From the NCBI RefSeq assembly GCF_030817275.1, contig NZ_JAUSZD010000002.1, positions 4,154,001 to 4,218,000 of the forward strand: a stretch of 64,000 bases of DNA, written 5' to 3'. Positions 56,285 to 64,000 of this stretch are shown in pieces (position 1 is the stretch's first letter; each line of letters starts with the position of its first letter). Position numbers and translations under genes: made by a program. This DNA comes from Paenibacillus sp. V4I7. Its GTDB lineage: Bacteria; Bacillota; Bacilli; Paenibacillales; NBRC-103111. The notes below the pieces were generated by a model. The model did not search any database. It worked only from the letters and a program-made list of their open reading frames with translations, and was not told where the DNA came from.

Positions 56285-57199
56285 TTATTTAAACATATTT
56301 TTCAGAACAAACCAGACATTCGCTGGACGCTCTGCTAACCTTCTCATGAAATATCCGAACCAATCTACACCGTAAGGGACATAGACACGAACCCGATATC
56401 CTTCTTTCACTAATTGCTTTTGCAAATCTTCACAAATCCCATAAAGCATCTGGAATTCAAACTGTTCGATGGAGATACGATTTGAACTTACAAATTCTTT
56501 GGTAAAATGAATGATTGCCTCATCATGACTAGCAATAGCTGTATAGTGACCGTTCAGAAGATGTTTTTGAATGATTTTTTTATAATTTTCATCAACGTCA
56601 CTTTTTTCTGGAAAAGCAACTTGCGGAGATTCCTTATAAGCACCTTTCACAAGGCGCAAATTGGCTCCGAGTGCATGTAAATCATCGATATCCTGCATAG
56701 TACGGAACAAATAAGCTTGAATGACAATGCCTACGTTGTCATATTCTTGTCGAAGCTCTCGGTAGATATCAAGGGAGATTTGACAATGCGCATAATCCTC
56801 CATATCAATTCGCACGAAATTTCCATGCTGACGAGCACAATCAAGAATACGTTTCATGTTGTTTACACAAAGCTCTTTGCTGATATCTAGCCCAAGTGAA
56901 GTCATTTTAAGCGAAAGATTGGATTGGACGCCTGAACTAGCAATCGCATCTAGCGTTTGAATACACATGGCAGCTGATTCCAACGCTTCTTCTTCACTAA
57001 AGACGAACTCACCCAAATGGTCCAGGGTCGCTACACGGCCATCTTGATTAAGCGCGCGCACAGCTTCGATGGATTGCTGGATGGTCTCTCCCGCTACAAA
57101 ACGCGCTGCACCAAAGCGTAAACCATACTTTTTGGCTAATCGATTAGCAGTGCGGCTTTTGCCTAAAGATTGAAACATACTTTTCATCAGAAGTTCCAT
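56285..57199 (-). CDS. putB: Proline dehydrogenase (FAD)
   Basis: A 304-residue monofunctional proline dehydrogenase with the (beta/alpha)8 barrel motifs NLSLKMTSLGLDI, FVRIDMEDYAHC, IVIQAYLFRTMQDIDDL, LRLVKGAYKE, ASHDEAI and QFEFQMLYGI; the C-terminal helix ends GYFMRRLAERPANVWF, with the paired Arg that binds the proline carboxylate. It passes electrons to the quinone pool and product to PruA. The start is the ATG at 57197-57199 (MELLMKSMF), seven bases after GGGGGA; an upstream in-frame ATG lacks a site. Confidence 0.95.
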   Translation of the reverse strand: MELLMKSMFQSLGKSRTANRLAKKYGLRFGAARFVAGETIQQSIEAVRALNQDGRVATLDHLGEFVFSEEEALESAAMCIQTLDAIASSGVQSNLSLKMTSLGLDISKELCVNNMKRILDCARQHGNFVRIDMEDYAHCQISLDIYRELRQEYDNVGIVIQAYLFRTMQDIDDLHALGANLRLVKGAYKESPQVAFPEKSDVDENYKKIIQKHLLNGHYTAIASHDEAIIHFTKEFVSSNRISIEQFEFQMLYGICEDLQKQLVKEGYRVRVYVPYGVDWFGYFMRRLAERPANVWFVLKNMFK

Positions 57200-57248
57200 C
57201 TGCTTTCCCCCAAAAGGAATTATACAATATTGTTGAATCAATGATTTT

Positions 57249-57277
57249 ATTATACACTTTAACTTAAAATTTGAACA
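57249..57277 (-). promoter_or_regulatory. Sigma-A-like promoter of the put operon with TTGAACA repeats
   Basis: On the minus strand TATAAT (57249-57254) is a perfect -10 box with a weak TGTTCA -35 box at 57272-57277, 17 bases apart. The heptamer TTGAACA occurs at 57271-57277 and again at 57309-57315 on the plus strand, a possible activator-binding direct repeat. I see no -24/-12 (GG/GC) sigma-54 promoter, although the adjacent activator is of the sigma-54 type. Confidence 0.45.
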
Positions 57278-57426
57278 CTATTTGTTTATGTGCATATTTT
57301 CATTGTAATTGAACAGTTTTTATTTTCTATACCTTTATCATACTCACCATCTCGGCTTCCTGTGTTGAATCTCCCTTGCTTTCATGGTAAATTTAAACCA
57401 AATAAATGGTACAAATGAGGTCAATT

Positions 57427-59148
57427 ATGTTCATTAATGAACACATTCCGTTGAACAACCCTATTCTCACACTCCCTGTTGAAACAACGCTTGAAGAGCT
57501 TTCTTCCTATTTAAACAATGGGACGGCTGCTATCACCCATTGGCACGATGAGATATGTTTATTTACACCGGAAGATGCAGGCCTTATGACGGCCTTTTCC
57601 GCTAGAAACATCCAAGAATTGGTAGCAAGCAGCAAATACTTTGTACCCGCGATTATTACTATGGACGAAAACACCCCTTTGCCGCTTGTGCCTCAACGAA
57701 CAAATCGACCGGTACTTTTCAAAAATAAGGATGGATCCATCAGGGGATACTCCGTTTTATCCACGTATCTCAATTTCGCCCTTTCCGAGCTGCAAAAGTG
57801 GTCTGCCTATTTCAATGCACTCGCGGATACCGTCACCGATGCTGTCACGGTCGTTGATCGAGCTGGCGCTGTGATCTGCTGGAATTCCGTCGCCGAGGAT
57901 CTATATCATCTTCCGGCAGTAGATATTTTGGGGAAACGCATTGGCGAACACTTTGATATCGAAACACTGATGGTACTGAAAATTTTGGACGAAGGCCGAA
58001 TGATTCGTAATACCTACCACCGTCCTCGGCCGGATACCCACGTCCTTATTAATGCGTCACCGATCAGAGATGCTCAAGGGCATATCATTGGGGGCATTGC
58101 GACCGAGCAGGATATCACACAATTGGTACGATTAAACGAACAATTAACAACAGTCGATTCTTTCGGACTACCGCAAAAAGATCAGGCTGAAGATCTCTTT
58201 ACCTTAATCAAAGGAAAAGGACCTGCTATCGGCAAAGTCATCCAATGGGCCAAGAAGGTAGCAGCAACAGAAACACCCGTCCTCCTGATTGGAGAATCGG
58301 GTGTTGGCAAAGAGCAGCTCGCTCATATTATCCATCAGTCAAGTTCAAGATCCGAGCAGCCTTTCTTGACAATCAATTGCGGCATCGTTCCCACAGGTTT
58401 ATTGGAAGCCGAATTATTTGGCTATCAAGGGGGCGCCTTCACGGGCAGTGATAGTGGACAAGCTGGTAAGTTGGAGCTAGCCAAAGACGGCACCTTGTTT
58501 ATTAATGAAATCGAAAAGCTTCCATTAGAGCTTCAAGCTAAGCTTTACCATTACATTACTCAGCAAACGATCGTTCGCTCCGGAGGAAGTCAACCTATCA
58601 GCGTGCGTACCCGAATCATAATTGCGACTACACAAGATTTAGCAAGCAAGCTAGTCAATCAAGAATTCCGCTCGGATCTGTATTATGCGCTCAACGTGAT
58701 TTCCATTAGGATTCCGCCTTTACGGGATAGAACCGAAGACATTCCTGCGATGGTCCAAATGTATCTCAAACAGTTTTCACTGCAATACCAGAAGCCTGTT
58801 CCCACACTTTCGCCAGAGGTCATCTTGGCTTTGACCAACTATTCATGGCCAGGAAACATCCAAGAATTGAAAAATGTCATCGAACGATGCATCATTCTTA
58901 ATGATGAAGACTTGATCACCTTGGAACATTTACCAGTCACTTTACAGGAGCAGCAGCCAAGTCTTACTTCTTCAGAGACAGATACTGCGGCGAATTCATT
59001 AAAAGCAAAGGTATCTGATGTGGAAGAAATACACCTGATTGAAGAAGCTCTGACCAAAACGGCAGGCAATAAAAGCGCAGCTGCCAAACTGCTCGGCATC
59101 TCCCGCGGTACCCTTTACAACAAGATGAAGGAATATCAACTGGAGTGA
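57427..59148 (+). CDS. Sigma-54-type activator, RocR-like, for proline/arginine catabolism
   Basis: A 573-residue enhancer-binding protein. The N-terminal part holds a PAS domain (about 130-240; VTDAVTVVDRAGAVICWN). The AAA+ core has Walker A GESGVGKE, the sigma-54 contact loop GAFTGS in ELFGYQGGAFTGSDSGQAG, and Walker B TLFINEIE. The Fis-type helix-turn-helix is at the end (GNKSAAAKLLGISRGTLYNKM). Start at the ATG at 57427-57429 after ATGAGGTC; an in-frame ATG at 57406 lacks a site. It is divergent from putB-pruA, which it most likely activates when proline or a breakdown product is bound by the N-terminal sensor (inference). Confidence 0.9.
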   Translation: MFINEHIPLNNPILTLPVETTLEELSSYLNNGTAAITHWHDEICLFTPEDAGLMTAFSARNIQELVASSKYFVPAIITMDENTPLPLVPQRTNRPVLFKNKDGSIRGYSVLSTYLNFALSELQKWSAYFNALADTVTDAVTVVDRAGAVICWNSVAEDLYHLPAVDILGKRIGEHFDIETLMVLKILDEGRMIRNTYHRPRPDTHVLINASPIRDAQGHIIGGIATEQDITQLVRLNEQLTTVDSFGLPQKDQAEDLFTLIKGKGPAIGKVIQWAKKVAATETPVLLIGESGVGKEQLAHIIHQSSSRSEQPFLTINCGIVPTGLLEAELFGYQGGAFTGSDSGQAGKLELAKDGTLFINEIEKLPLELQAKLYHYITQQTIVRSGGSQPISVRTRIIIATTQDLASKLVNQEFRSDLYYALNVISIRIPPLRDRTEDIPAMVQMYLKQFSLQYQKPVPTLSPEVILALTNYSWPGNIQELKNVIERCIILNDEDLITLEHLPVTLQEQQPSLTSSETDTAANSLKAKVSDVEEIHLIEEALTKTAGNKSAAAKLLGISRGTLYNKMKEYQLE

Positions 59149-59180
59149 CATGATAGGAAGAACGTCCGAGTATTTCGAAG

Positions 59181-59237
59181 ACACAGAAAAATGATCATGA
59201 TTTCTACATAGTAGATTTCATGATCATTTTTCTGTGT
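59181..59237 (+). terminator. Long hairpin terminator after the RocR-like gene
   Basis: ACACAGAAAAATGATCATGA (59181-59200) and TCATGATCATTTTTCTGTGT (59218-59237) are exact complements, with a further CTAC/GTAG pairing in the loop. The ATTTTTC arm supplies the T-run. It starts 33 bases after the stop codon. Confidence 0.8.
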
Positions 59238-59359
59238 AGGGAGTAATCGGATGGTCTTCACTGTTGTATTATTTGTGTTAAACGGTAGAATCGCGATGCA
59301 ATTTCCGATACACTTAACTTACTTAGCTATTCATCAAACGTCATTGAGGAGGAAATAGG

Positions 59360-60559
59360 TTGGACACCGCTGCAAAACCACAGCAAAGTAAACGAAAAGC
59401 ATTGCTTGAAGTATTTCTCGTATCAACAAAATTAGGGTTGACGTCCTTCGGTGGACCTATTGCCCATCTGGGCTATTTTCACAACGAATATATTCAGAAA
59501 CGTAAATGGATGGATGAGAAAAGCTACGCCGATCTCGTTGCTCTATGCCAGTTTCTCCCAGGTCCAGCCAGCAGTCAGGTTGGTGTTGGTATCGGTACCA
59601 TTCGGGCCGGATTGTTGGGAGGCGCAGCTGCTTGGCTAGGATTTACGCTACCTTCTATTATCCTTTTACTACTCTTTTCCCTACTGATGAAAGCAATGGA
59701 TGTGAGCAGCACCGGTTGGATCCACGGTCTCAAAATCGTCGCCGTTGCCATCGTCGCACAGGCTGTTCTCAGCATGGGAAAAAAGCTAGCGTCAGATAAA
59801 AGCACGGCCTCCATAGCTATTGCGGCAGCTTCGGTAACCTTACTATGGCAAACGGTTTATAGCCAAGTTGTTATTATTGTACTCGCCGGACTCATCGGAC
59901 TATTTGCCTTCAAAACCGTTTCGAACCTAGATAACAGCACCATTCAAGTGCGCGTTCATCGCTCAATAGCGATCTTTTGCTTGATTCTTTATGCATTGCT
60001 GCTCCTGCTTCTTCCAATTTTCAGCGGTTTATGGCACTCGCAGCTCTTATCCCTTTTCGATTCGTTTTATCGGGTCGGTTCCTTGGTCTTCGGCGGCGGC
60101 CATGTCATTCTCCCCCTTTTGGAACGCGAAGTTGTCCCGCAAGGTTGGGTTAGTAAAGAAGTCTTCCTGGCTGGCTATGGGGCTACGCAGGCAGTTCCGG
60201 GTCCGCTTTTTACATTCGGCACATATTTGGGTGCTGTGTTTGACGGATTTAGAGGGGCTGTCGTGGGAACCTTGGCCATTTTCCTGCCAGCTTATCTTCT
60301 GATTATAGGGGCCTTGCCTTTTTGGAATTCATTACGAACAAATGTCAAAATCCAAAGTGCTTTTGTAGGCATTAATGCGGCCGTTGTCGGTATCCTGCTC
60401 GCGGCACTTTATAACCCGCTTTGGACAACTGCTATTATTCGTCCTTATGATTTTGCATTGGTTATCGTGTTATTTGGCCTGCTGGTGTTCTGGAAATTAC
60501 CGCCTTGGTGCATCGTCCTCTTAGGGGCTGCTGCGGGTGAAGCTTTGTATTATTTATAA
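59360..60559 (+). CDS. chrA: Chromate transporter, ChrA family
   Basis: A 399-residue two-half (long-chain) ChrA protein of about 10-12 membrane segments. Each half carries the CHR signature: TSFGGPIAHLGYFHNEYI, FLPGPASSQVGVGIG in the first, and GSLVFGGGHVILPLLEREVV with QAVPGPLFTFGTYLGAV in the second. ChrA uses proton-motive force to export chromate, which enters by sulphate carriers. The start is a TTG (59360-59362) eight bases after GAGGAGG. A single-gene unit with its own terminator. Confidence 0.94.
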   Translation: MDTAAKPQQSKRKALLEVFLVSTKLGLTSFGGPIAHLGYFHNEYIQKRKWMDEKSYADLVALCQFLPGPASSQVGVGIGTIRAGLLGGAAAWLGFTLPSIILLLLFSLLMKAMDVSSTGWIHGLKIVAVAIVAQAVLSMGKKLASDKSTASIAIAAASVTLLWQTVYSQVVIIVLAGLIGLFAFKTVSNLDNSTIQVRVHRSIAIFCLILYALLLLLLPIFSGLWHSQLLSLFDSFYRVGSLVFGGGHVILPLLEREVVPQGWVSKEVFLAGYGATQAVPGPLFTFGTYLGAVFDGFRGAVVGTLAIFLPAYLLIIGALPFWNSLRTNVKIQSAFVGINAAVVGILLAALYNPLWTTAIIRPYDFALVIVLFGLLVFWKLPPWCIVLLGAAAGEALYYL

Positions 60560-60564
60560 AAAAG

Positions 60565-60612
60565 AAATCGTCCTTTTCCCACAGTAATGTGGAAATAGGA
60601 CGAATTTTATTT
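60565..60612. terminator. Bidirectional terminator after chrA
   Basis: ATCGTCC-TTTTCCCACA and TGTGGAAAT-AGGACGAAT pair around a GTAA loop, with A-run and T-run on the two sides. It ends chrA and, on the minus strand, the operon that includes the dioxygenase relic. Confidence 0.85.
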
Positions 60613-60805
60613 TTGTCCGCTTTCAATCGTATATCTAACCAAATCAAGGGTCTCATCTAACGCATCCAGTTCTATACCCTCGCGCCATGTCAAAGCTCGC
60701 TGGATTAGCACACGTAATGTTTCTACCTCTTCATCGGGATAAAACGACATCGCCTTTCAGAAACCCTATTTCATCGAATTGCTTGATTTGCTCCTGTGTT
60801 AGCAT
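60607..60805 (-). pseudogene. Remnant of a phytanoyl-CoA dioxygenase-like gene
   Basis: An ATG (60803-60805) after AGAGGAG opens MLTQEQIKQFDEIGFLKGDV, the classic start of PhyH-type Fe(II)/2-oxoglutarate oxygenases. A TGA at 60731-60733 ends this frame after VVLSR. In the next frame the expected continuation DEEVETLRVLIQRAL appears and runs to TAA at 60607-60609. Removing one C of a CCC run (60735-60737) joins them. Even so only about 65 of about 270 residues remain and the iron-binding His-x-Asp part is missing. It is the last gene of the sulfatase operon, 31 bases downstream of it. Confidence 0.75.
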
Positions 60806-60836
60806 AGTTGATTTCTCCTCTAACCGTGTACTTTCA

Positions 60837-62246
60837 TCACTTTTTTCGTCCTTTGATCAATTGATCACGCATCCATGGATTATGTACTAAGCCGTCGTCA
60901 TCTCGATGCAGAATATCATACAACCGCTTGCGAAGCTCCAGAACAATACTTTTGTTTGCAGGATGCTGAATGACGTTTCGAAGTTCGTACGGGTCGTCGA
61001 TCATATCGTAGAGTTCATCGACATCCGTAGAATTCCAAACGTATTTCCATTCTTTGCTGCGAATCATTCGCTGTGTGTAGAGCCCAAATTGCCCACCATT
61101 GTAAGTCGTGACGACTTCATTCCTCCAATCGGCAGGTTGGGTGCCGCGAAGCAATGGCAATAAGGATTCTCCGTGAAACCGATGATCAGGTGGCGAAGTT
61201 GAACAACCGATCTCTAACAGTGTCGGCGGCAGATCCAACAAGGATTGTACGAATTCATCACAGCGTCTGCCAGAGGGGATGACACTTGGCCAACGTATAA
61301 TGAGGGGAACTTTCACGACATCCTCATACATCACATAGTGTTTATCCAACATCCGATGTCCACCGCACATGTCCCCGTGATCGGATGTGAAAATCACGAC
61401 CGTATCCTGGCTTTCCCCCAACAAATCTAGCTCCTCTAAAAGTCTGCCTATGGCATCATCCAATTGACTAATGATAGCGTAATAACGGGCGACGATAGGT
61501 GCCCAGTCCTCCCAGTCTAAGTTCTCGATCTGCCAATTCCGAAGCTGCTGCTCTTGAATATAAGGCTTATCAGCGAACGTTTCGCTGAAGCTGCCCCACA
61601 TCGGAATGCTCTCTATGGCATACTTTTCAGCAAATACTGCTGTCGGATGGCACGGCAGATGGGGCTCTTGGAAATTCACTCGAAGATGCCAAGGGGAGCC
61701 TCCCTTGGACAACTGCCTCATTAACACTGCTGCCATTTCTCCTGTTCGGTGTGTTCGAGTATCCGCTAGTGGTAGAGGATCCGTTTCTCCGAAGTAACCA
61801 CTAGTGTAAGCCAGCCCCGGATAAGCCTCCTGCAGCCATGTGCGGTATCTTTCATCACTAGGAACAAACTCGTCATACCCATAACAGGTAGGGTCATTAG
61901 TTGGATGAACATCCCACTTTCCGATATAACCATTGCGATAACCCGCCTCCTGTAAGGAGCGAGCCCACGAATAGGCAGTGGGCTCGAGTGCACTTACCTT
62001 CAAGCCAAGTTTGAAATTCCAAAGTCCGCCGAAGGCTTCAGCTCGCCTGCCGCATACGAACGATTGTCTTGCTGGGCCGCATACAGGAATTGGGGTGTAG
62101 GCACGGTTGAACCACATGCCCCCGGCAGCAAGCCGGTCTATATGTGGCGTTAAGACAGGGGTTAACCCACTATAACCAAGACAATCATACCTTAGCTGAT
62201 CGACCATAATGATCAGAATATTGGGCCGTTGCGCCAGCTTAGTCAA
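60837..62246 (-). CDS. Sulfatase with formylglycine motif
   Basis: A 469-residue arylsulfatase-superfamily enzyme without signal peptide. Metal ligands sit in NILIIMVDQLRYD (Asp16) and VVIFTSDHGDMCGGH. The modification motif CGPAR (Cys56-Arg60, pattern C-x-P-x-R) follows TPIPV, as needed for oxidation of Cys to formylglycine. The later EWKYVWNSTDVDELYDM segment fits the C-terminal subdomain. It starts at TTG (62244-62246), eight bases after AGGGGAGG, overlapping the stop of the preceding gene by TTGA. It should hydrolyse a cytosolic or imported sulphate ester. Confidence 0.93.
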   Translation of the reverse strand: MTKLAQRPNILIIMVDQLRYDCLGYSGLTPVLTPHIDRLAAGGMWFNRAYTPIPVCGPARQSFVCGRRAEAFGGLWNFKLGLKVSALEPTAYSWARSLQEAGYRNGYIGKWDVHPTNDPTCYGYDEFVPSDERYRTWLQEAYPGLAYTSGYFGETDPLPLADTRTHRTGEMAAVLMRQLSKGGSPWHLRVNFQEPHLPCHPTAVFAEKYAIESIPMWGSFSETFADKPYIQEQQLRNWQIENLDWEDWAPIVARYYAIISQLDDAIGRLLEELDLLGESQDTVVIFTSDHGDMCGGHRMLDKHYVMYEDVVKVPLIIRWPSVIPSGRRCDEFVQSLLDLPPTLLEIGCSTSPPDHRFHGESLLPLLRGTQPADWRNEVVTTYNGGQFGLYTQRMIRSKEWKYVWNSTDVDELYDMIDDPYELRNVIQHPANKSIVLELRKRLYDILHRDDDGLVHNPWMRDQLIKGRKK

Positions 62247-63646
62247 ATCGAATGCCTCCCCTCATGTCGGGCGGCTGCGGACGCTTCATCGAATCGCTCA
62301 CGCCTTGGATCTTGCATCCATTCCGACCAAGTCAGGCCATACTGCTGTAGTATCTCATGGATTCTATTCCGGAACGGGAGTCCTGCATCCATCTGTGTCA
62401 GCATAGGATCTATACGTCCATTTAGCATTTGCGCAACCCACTCATCCAAGCGATAAGCAAGATCATTCGCAATAGGAGCGGAGCTTTCGGCTACATTCCT
62501 CACTTCCTCTGGATCGGAGCGCAGATCATATAGCTCTCTATGTGGACGCACAAAAGGCCCAGAGTCTAACGTGCGGATAAATTTATAATTCTTCGTAACC
62601 ACGCCTCTGCTGGCCTGCCAAGCACATTCACTCAAGTAAACGAAGTCATGCGTCCCATCAGCTTCTCCCCTTAAGCTAGGCCACAAGCTGCGGCCATCCA
62701 ACGAAGGAGGCGCCTTAATCCCGGCGGCTTCTAATATCGTAGGCATCATGTCCACCTGCTGGACTAACCCTTTGACTCTGCGTCCGGCTGGAATTCGTCT
62801 CGGGTATCTCATGATCATCGGGACTTGAACCGTCGTCTCATAGAGACCGCAATGATCCCAATAAATATCATGCTCCGTCAAGCTTTCACCATGATCTCCG
62901 AACAAAATCAACAGGGTGTCCTCATATAACCCCTCTGCAATAAGTCGTTCATCAAGCTCGCGCAGACGATCATCGAGATAACGAACTTCCGCATCATACA
63001 ATGCATTTACATAGGTAGCGTCCGTCACAGGACCTAATAAATCATAATGATGGTGCTTGAAAAAAGGGTAAGCCGCATGATTATATGCGGCTTGCATACT
63101 GCGATTCGCAGGATCATACGGATCGCGGCCCTGCTCATAGAACGGTGAAATATAGTTTTCCGGTGGCTGATAAGGCGTATGTGGATCCCAATAATGAAGA
63201 AATAGAAAGAAATCTTCCTGCTTATGCTCACGAATCCATTGAAATGCCAATTGATTTATGGTTTTTCCGTCAATGCTGCGCTTCTTGCCTACCGAATTAA
63301 TGTAATACCGATATCCTCTTGCGAACCATTCCTTCAGTTGATATAAATTATCGACTGCTGCTGTCGTGAACCCATTGTTTTGCATAAGAGACGGGAGCCA
63401 CGCTTCCTTCTTAGGCAGGTGAGTTAGCGGCGAACCGTGAGCGACAACCCCCGTTCGTAAGCCAACTTTTCCCGTGAAAATGCCGGTGTGGGCCACTTCA
63501 GTCGGAATATCAGCCGCATAGGCTCTTTCAAATAACGCTCCTTGGGCGGCTATTTGATCCATGTACGGTGACGTAGGCTTCGCATAACCGTAGCAGCCCA
63601 ACCGAGTAGCGCGAAGGGTGTCCAAAGAGATGAAGACGATATTCAT
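62243..63646 (-). CDS. Sulfatase-like alkaline-phosphatase-fold hydrolase lacking the formylglycine Cys
   Basis: A 467-residue member of the same superfamily: NIVFISLDTLRATRLGCYGY, LILFGDHGESLTEHDIYWDHCG and LYDLRSDPEEVRNVA are all present. Where sulfatases have C/S-x-P-x-R, it reads ADIPTEVAHTGIFTGK (from residue 45), with Thr49 in the nucleophile position. Thr is the nucleophile in phosphohydrolases and transferases of this superfamily, so the enzyme may act on phosphate esters or be a transferase rather than a sulfatase. It overlaps cysC upstream and the true sulfatase downstream by four bases each. Confidence 0.9.
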   Translation of the reverse strand: MNIVFISLDTLRATRLGCYGYAKPTSPYMDQIAAQGALFERAYAADIPTEVAHTGIFTGKVGLRTGVVAHGSPLTHLPKKEAWLPSLMQNNGFTTAAVDNLYQLKEWFARGYRYYINSVGKKRSIDGKTINQLAFQWIREHKQEDFFLFLHYWDPHTPYQPPENYISPFYEQGRDPYDPANRSMQAAYNHAAYPFFKHHHYDLLGPVTDATYVNALYDAEVRYLDDRLRELDERLIAEGLYEDTLLILFGDHGESLTEHDIYWDHCGLYETTVQVPMIMRYPRRIPAGRRVKGLVQQVDMMPTILEAAGIKAPPSLDGRSLWPSLRGEADGTHDFVYLSECAWQASRGVVTKNYKFIRTLDSGPFVRPHRELYDLRSDPEEVRNVAESSAPIANDLAYRLDEWVAQMLNGRIDPMLTQMDAGLPFRNRIHEILQQYGLTWSEWMQDPRRERFDEASAAARHEGRHSI

Positions 63647-64000
63647 ACAGACTCACCCCGACCTATTTTCGTGGCCATGAAGTCCATGATTAAGGCTACG
63701 TTGCTCTCGAGCTCGTCAACATGCGTACGGATCACGATGTCAGGCTGCTCCGGCAACTCATAAGGATCTCCAATGCCCGTAAATTGTGGAATTTCCGCTT
63801 TTCTAGCTTTGGCATATAATCCTTTCACATCACGTCGTTCACATTCTTCTAGTGGGCAATCAACGAATATTTCGACATATCCGGGCAGCTCGGCGCGGGC
63901 ATATTCTCTCATTTCCTCATAGGGGGTAATCGCCGATACAATAACGATAACCCCGTTGCGAGATAACAACTTGCACATATATACAATTCTTCTGATATTT
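63643..64000 (-). CDS. cysC: Adenylyl-sulfate (APS) kinase, C-terminal part (cut by window edge)
   Basis: The visible 118 codons read as the C-terminal part of CysC: ICKLL-like (MCKLLSRNGVIVIVSAITPY), EIFVDCPLEECERRDVKGLYAKARKAEIPQFTGIGDPYELP (shown in pieces: FVDCPLEECERRD; GLYAKARKGEI-type; FTGIGDPYE) and a Val-Asp-Glu tail. CysC makes PAPS, the universal sulphate donor for sulfotransferases. The frame stays open to the window edge, so the Walker A part lies beyond it. It overlaps the next gene by ATGA. Confidence 0.93.
   Translation of the reverse strand, partial: NIRRIVYMCKLLSRNGVIVIVSAITPYEEMREYARAELPGYVEIFVDCPLEECERRDVKGLYAKARKAEIPQFTGIGDPYELPEQPDIVIRTHVDELESNVALIMDFMATKIGRGESV

Noticed and set aside
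57200-57405. Sigma-54 -24/-12 promoter before putB
   Set aside because: Searched by eye for GG-N10-GC on the minus strand; no acceptable match to TGGCAC-N5-TTGC.

Overview
The window looks like chromosomal DNA from a soil Paenibacillus or a close Paenibacillaceae relative. The signs are moderate G+C, strong AGGAGG-type ribosome sites with frequent TTG/GTG starts, YesM/YesN-type two-component pairs beside sugar ABC importers, LplB/LplC-type permeases, and a PutB/PruA pair with a RocR-like regulator. This genus assignment is an inference from gene content; there is no rRNA to confirm it.

Layout. 1-10 kb: the start of an iron-dependent alcohol dehydrogenase, a mini L,D-transpeptidase, a two-gene unit of an FAD oxidoreductase and a 1731-residue Ser/Thr kinase-ATPase-GAF-histidine kinase, a decayed chemotaxis receptor, and a membrane-anchored pseudokinase with one PASTA domain. 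10-10.7 kb: a gene-free stretch packed with short repeats, including four evenly spaced 17-bp dyads. 10.7-30 kb: a large, almost wholly minus-strand carbohydrate locus with two ABC import systems, three binding lipoproteins, two YesMN pairs, a LacI regulator and a GH35 beta-galactosidase-type enzyme. A LacI-like operator and cre-like sites sit in front of key genes, and a GH78 alpha-L-rhamnosidase follows at 31.6-34.3 kb. Together they suggest import and breakdown of a galactose/rhamnose-containing plant polysaccharide such as rhamnogalacturonan side chains (inference).

30-54 kb is mixed housekeeping and signalling: a ComA-like response regulator facing a newly noted 56-residue ORF, a ComFB-family protein, a YdjM-like membrane protein, an orphan histidine kinase, an SDR enzyme, a SWIM-SNF2 helicase, a frameshifted SH3-repeat secreted protein, GreA, glutamate racemase, a HAD phosphatase, a ClpP-like protein, a chemotaxis receptor, a MASE4-type histidine kinase, an alkyltransferase-like DNA repair protein coupled to a lactonase, and a probable PD-(D/E)XK-winged-helix protein. 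54.7-59.1 kb is a proline catabolism module (pruA, putB, RocR-like activator). 59.4-60.6 kb is a chromate transporter. From 60.6 kb to the right edge is a tightly overlapping minus-strand operon, cysC - alkaline-phosphatase-fold hydrolase - sulfatase, followed by the remnant of a phytanoyl-CoA dioxygenase-like gene.

The most interesting unexplained items are the phased 17-bp dyad array (10004-10184), nested inverted copies of a 20-bp element in two distant intergenic regions (35705-35878 and 54401-54525), the pseudokinase-PASTA protein, the small gene opposite the ComA-like regulator, and the sulfatase operon with one member lacking the formylglycine cysteine.
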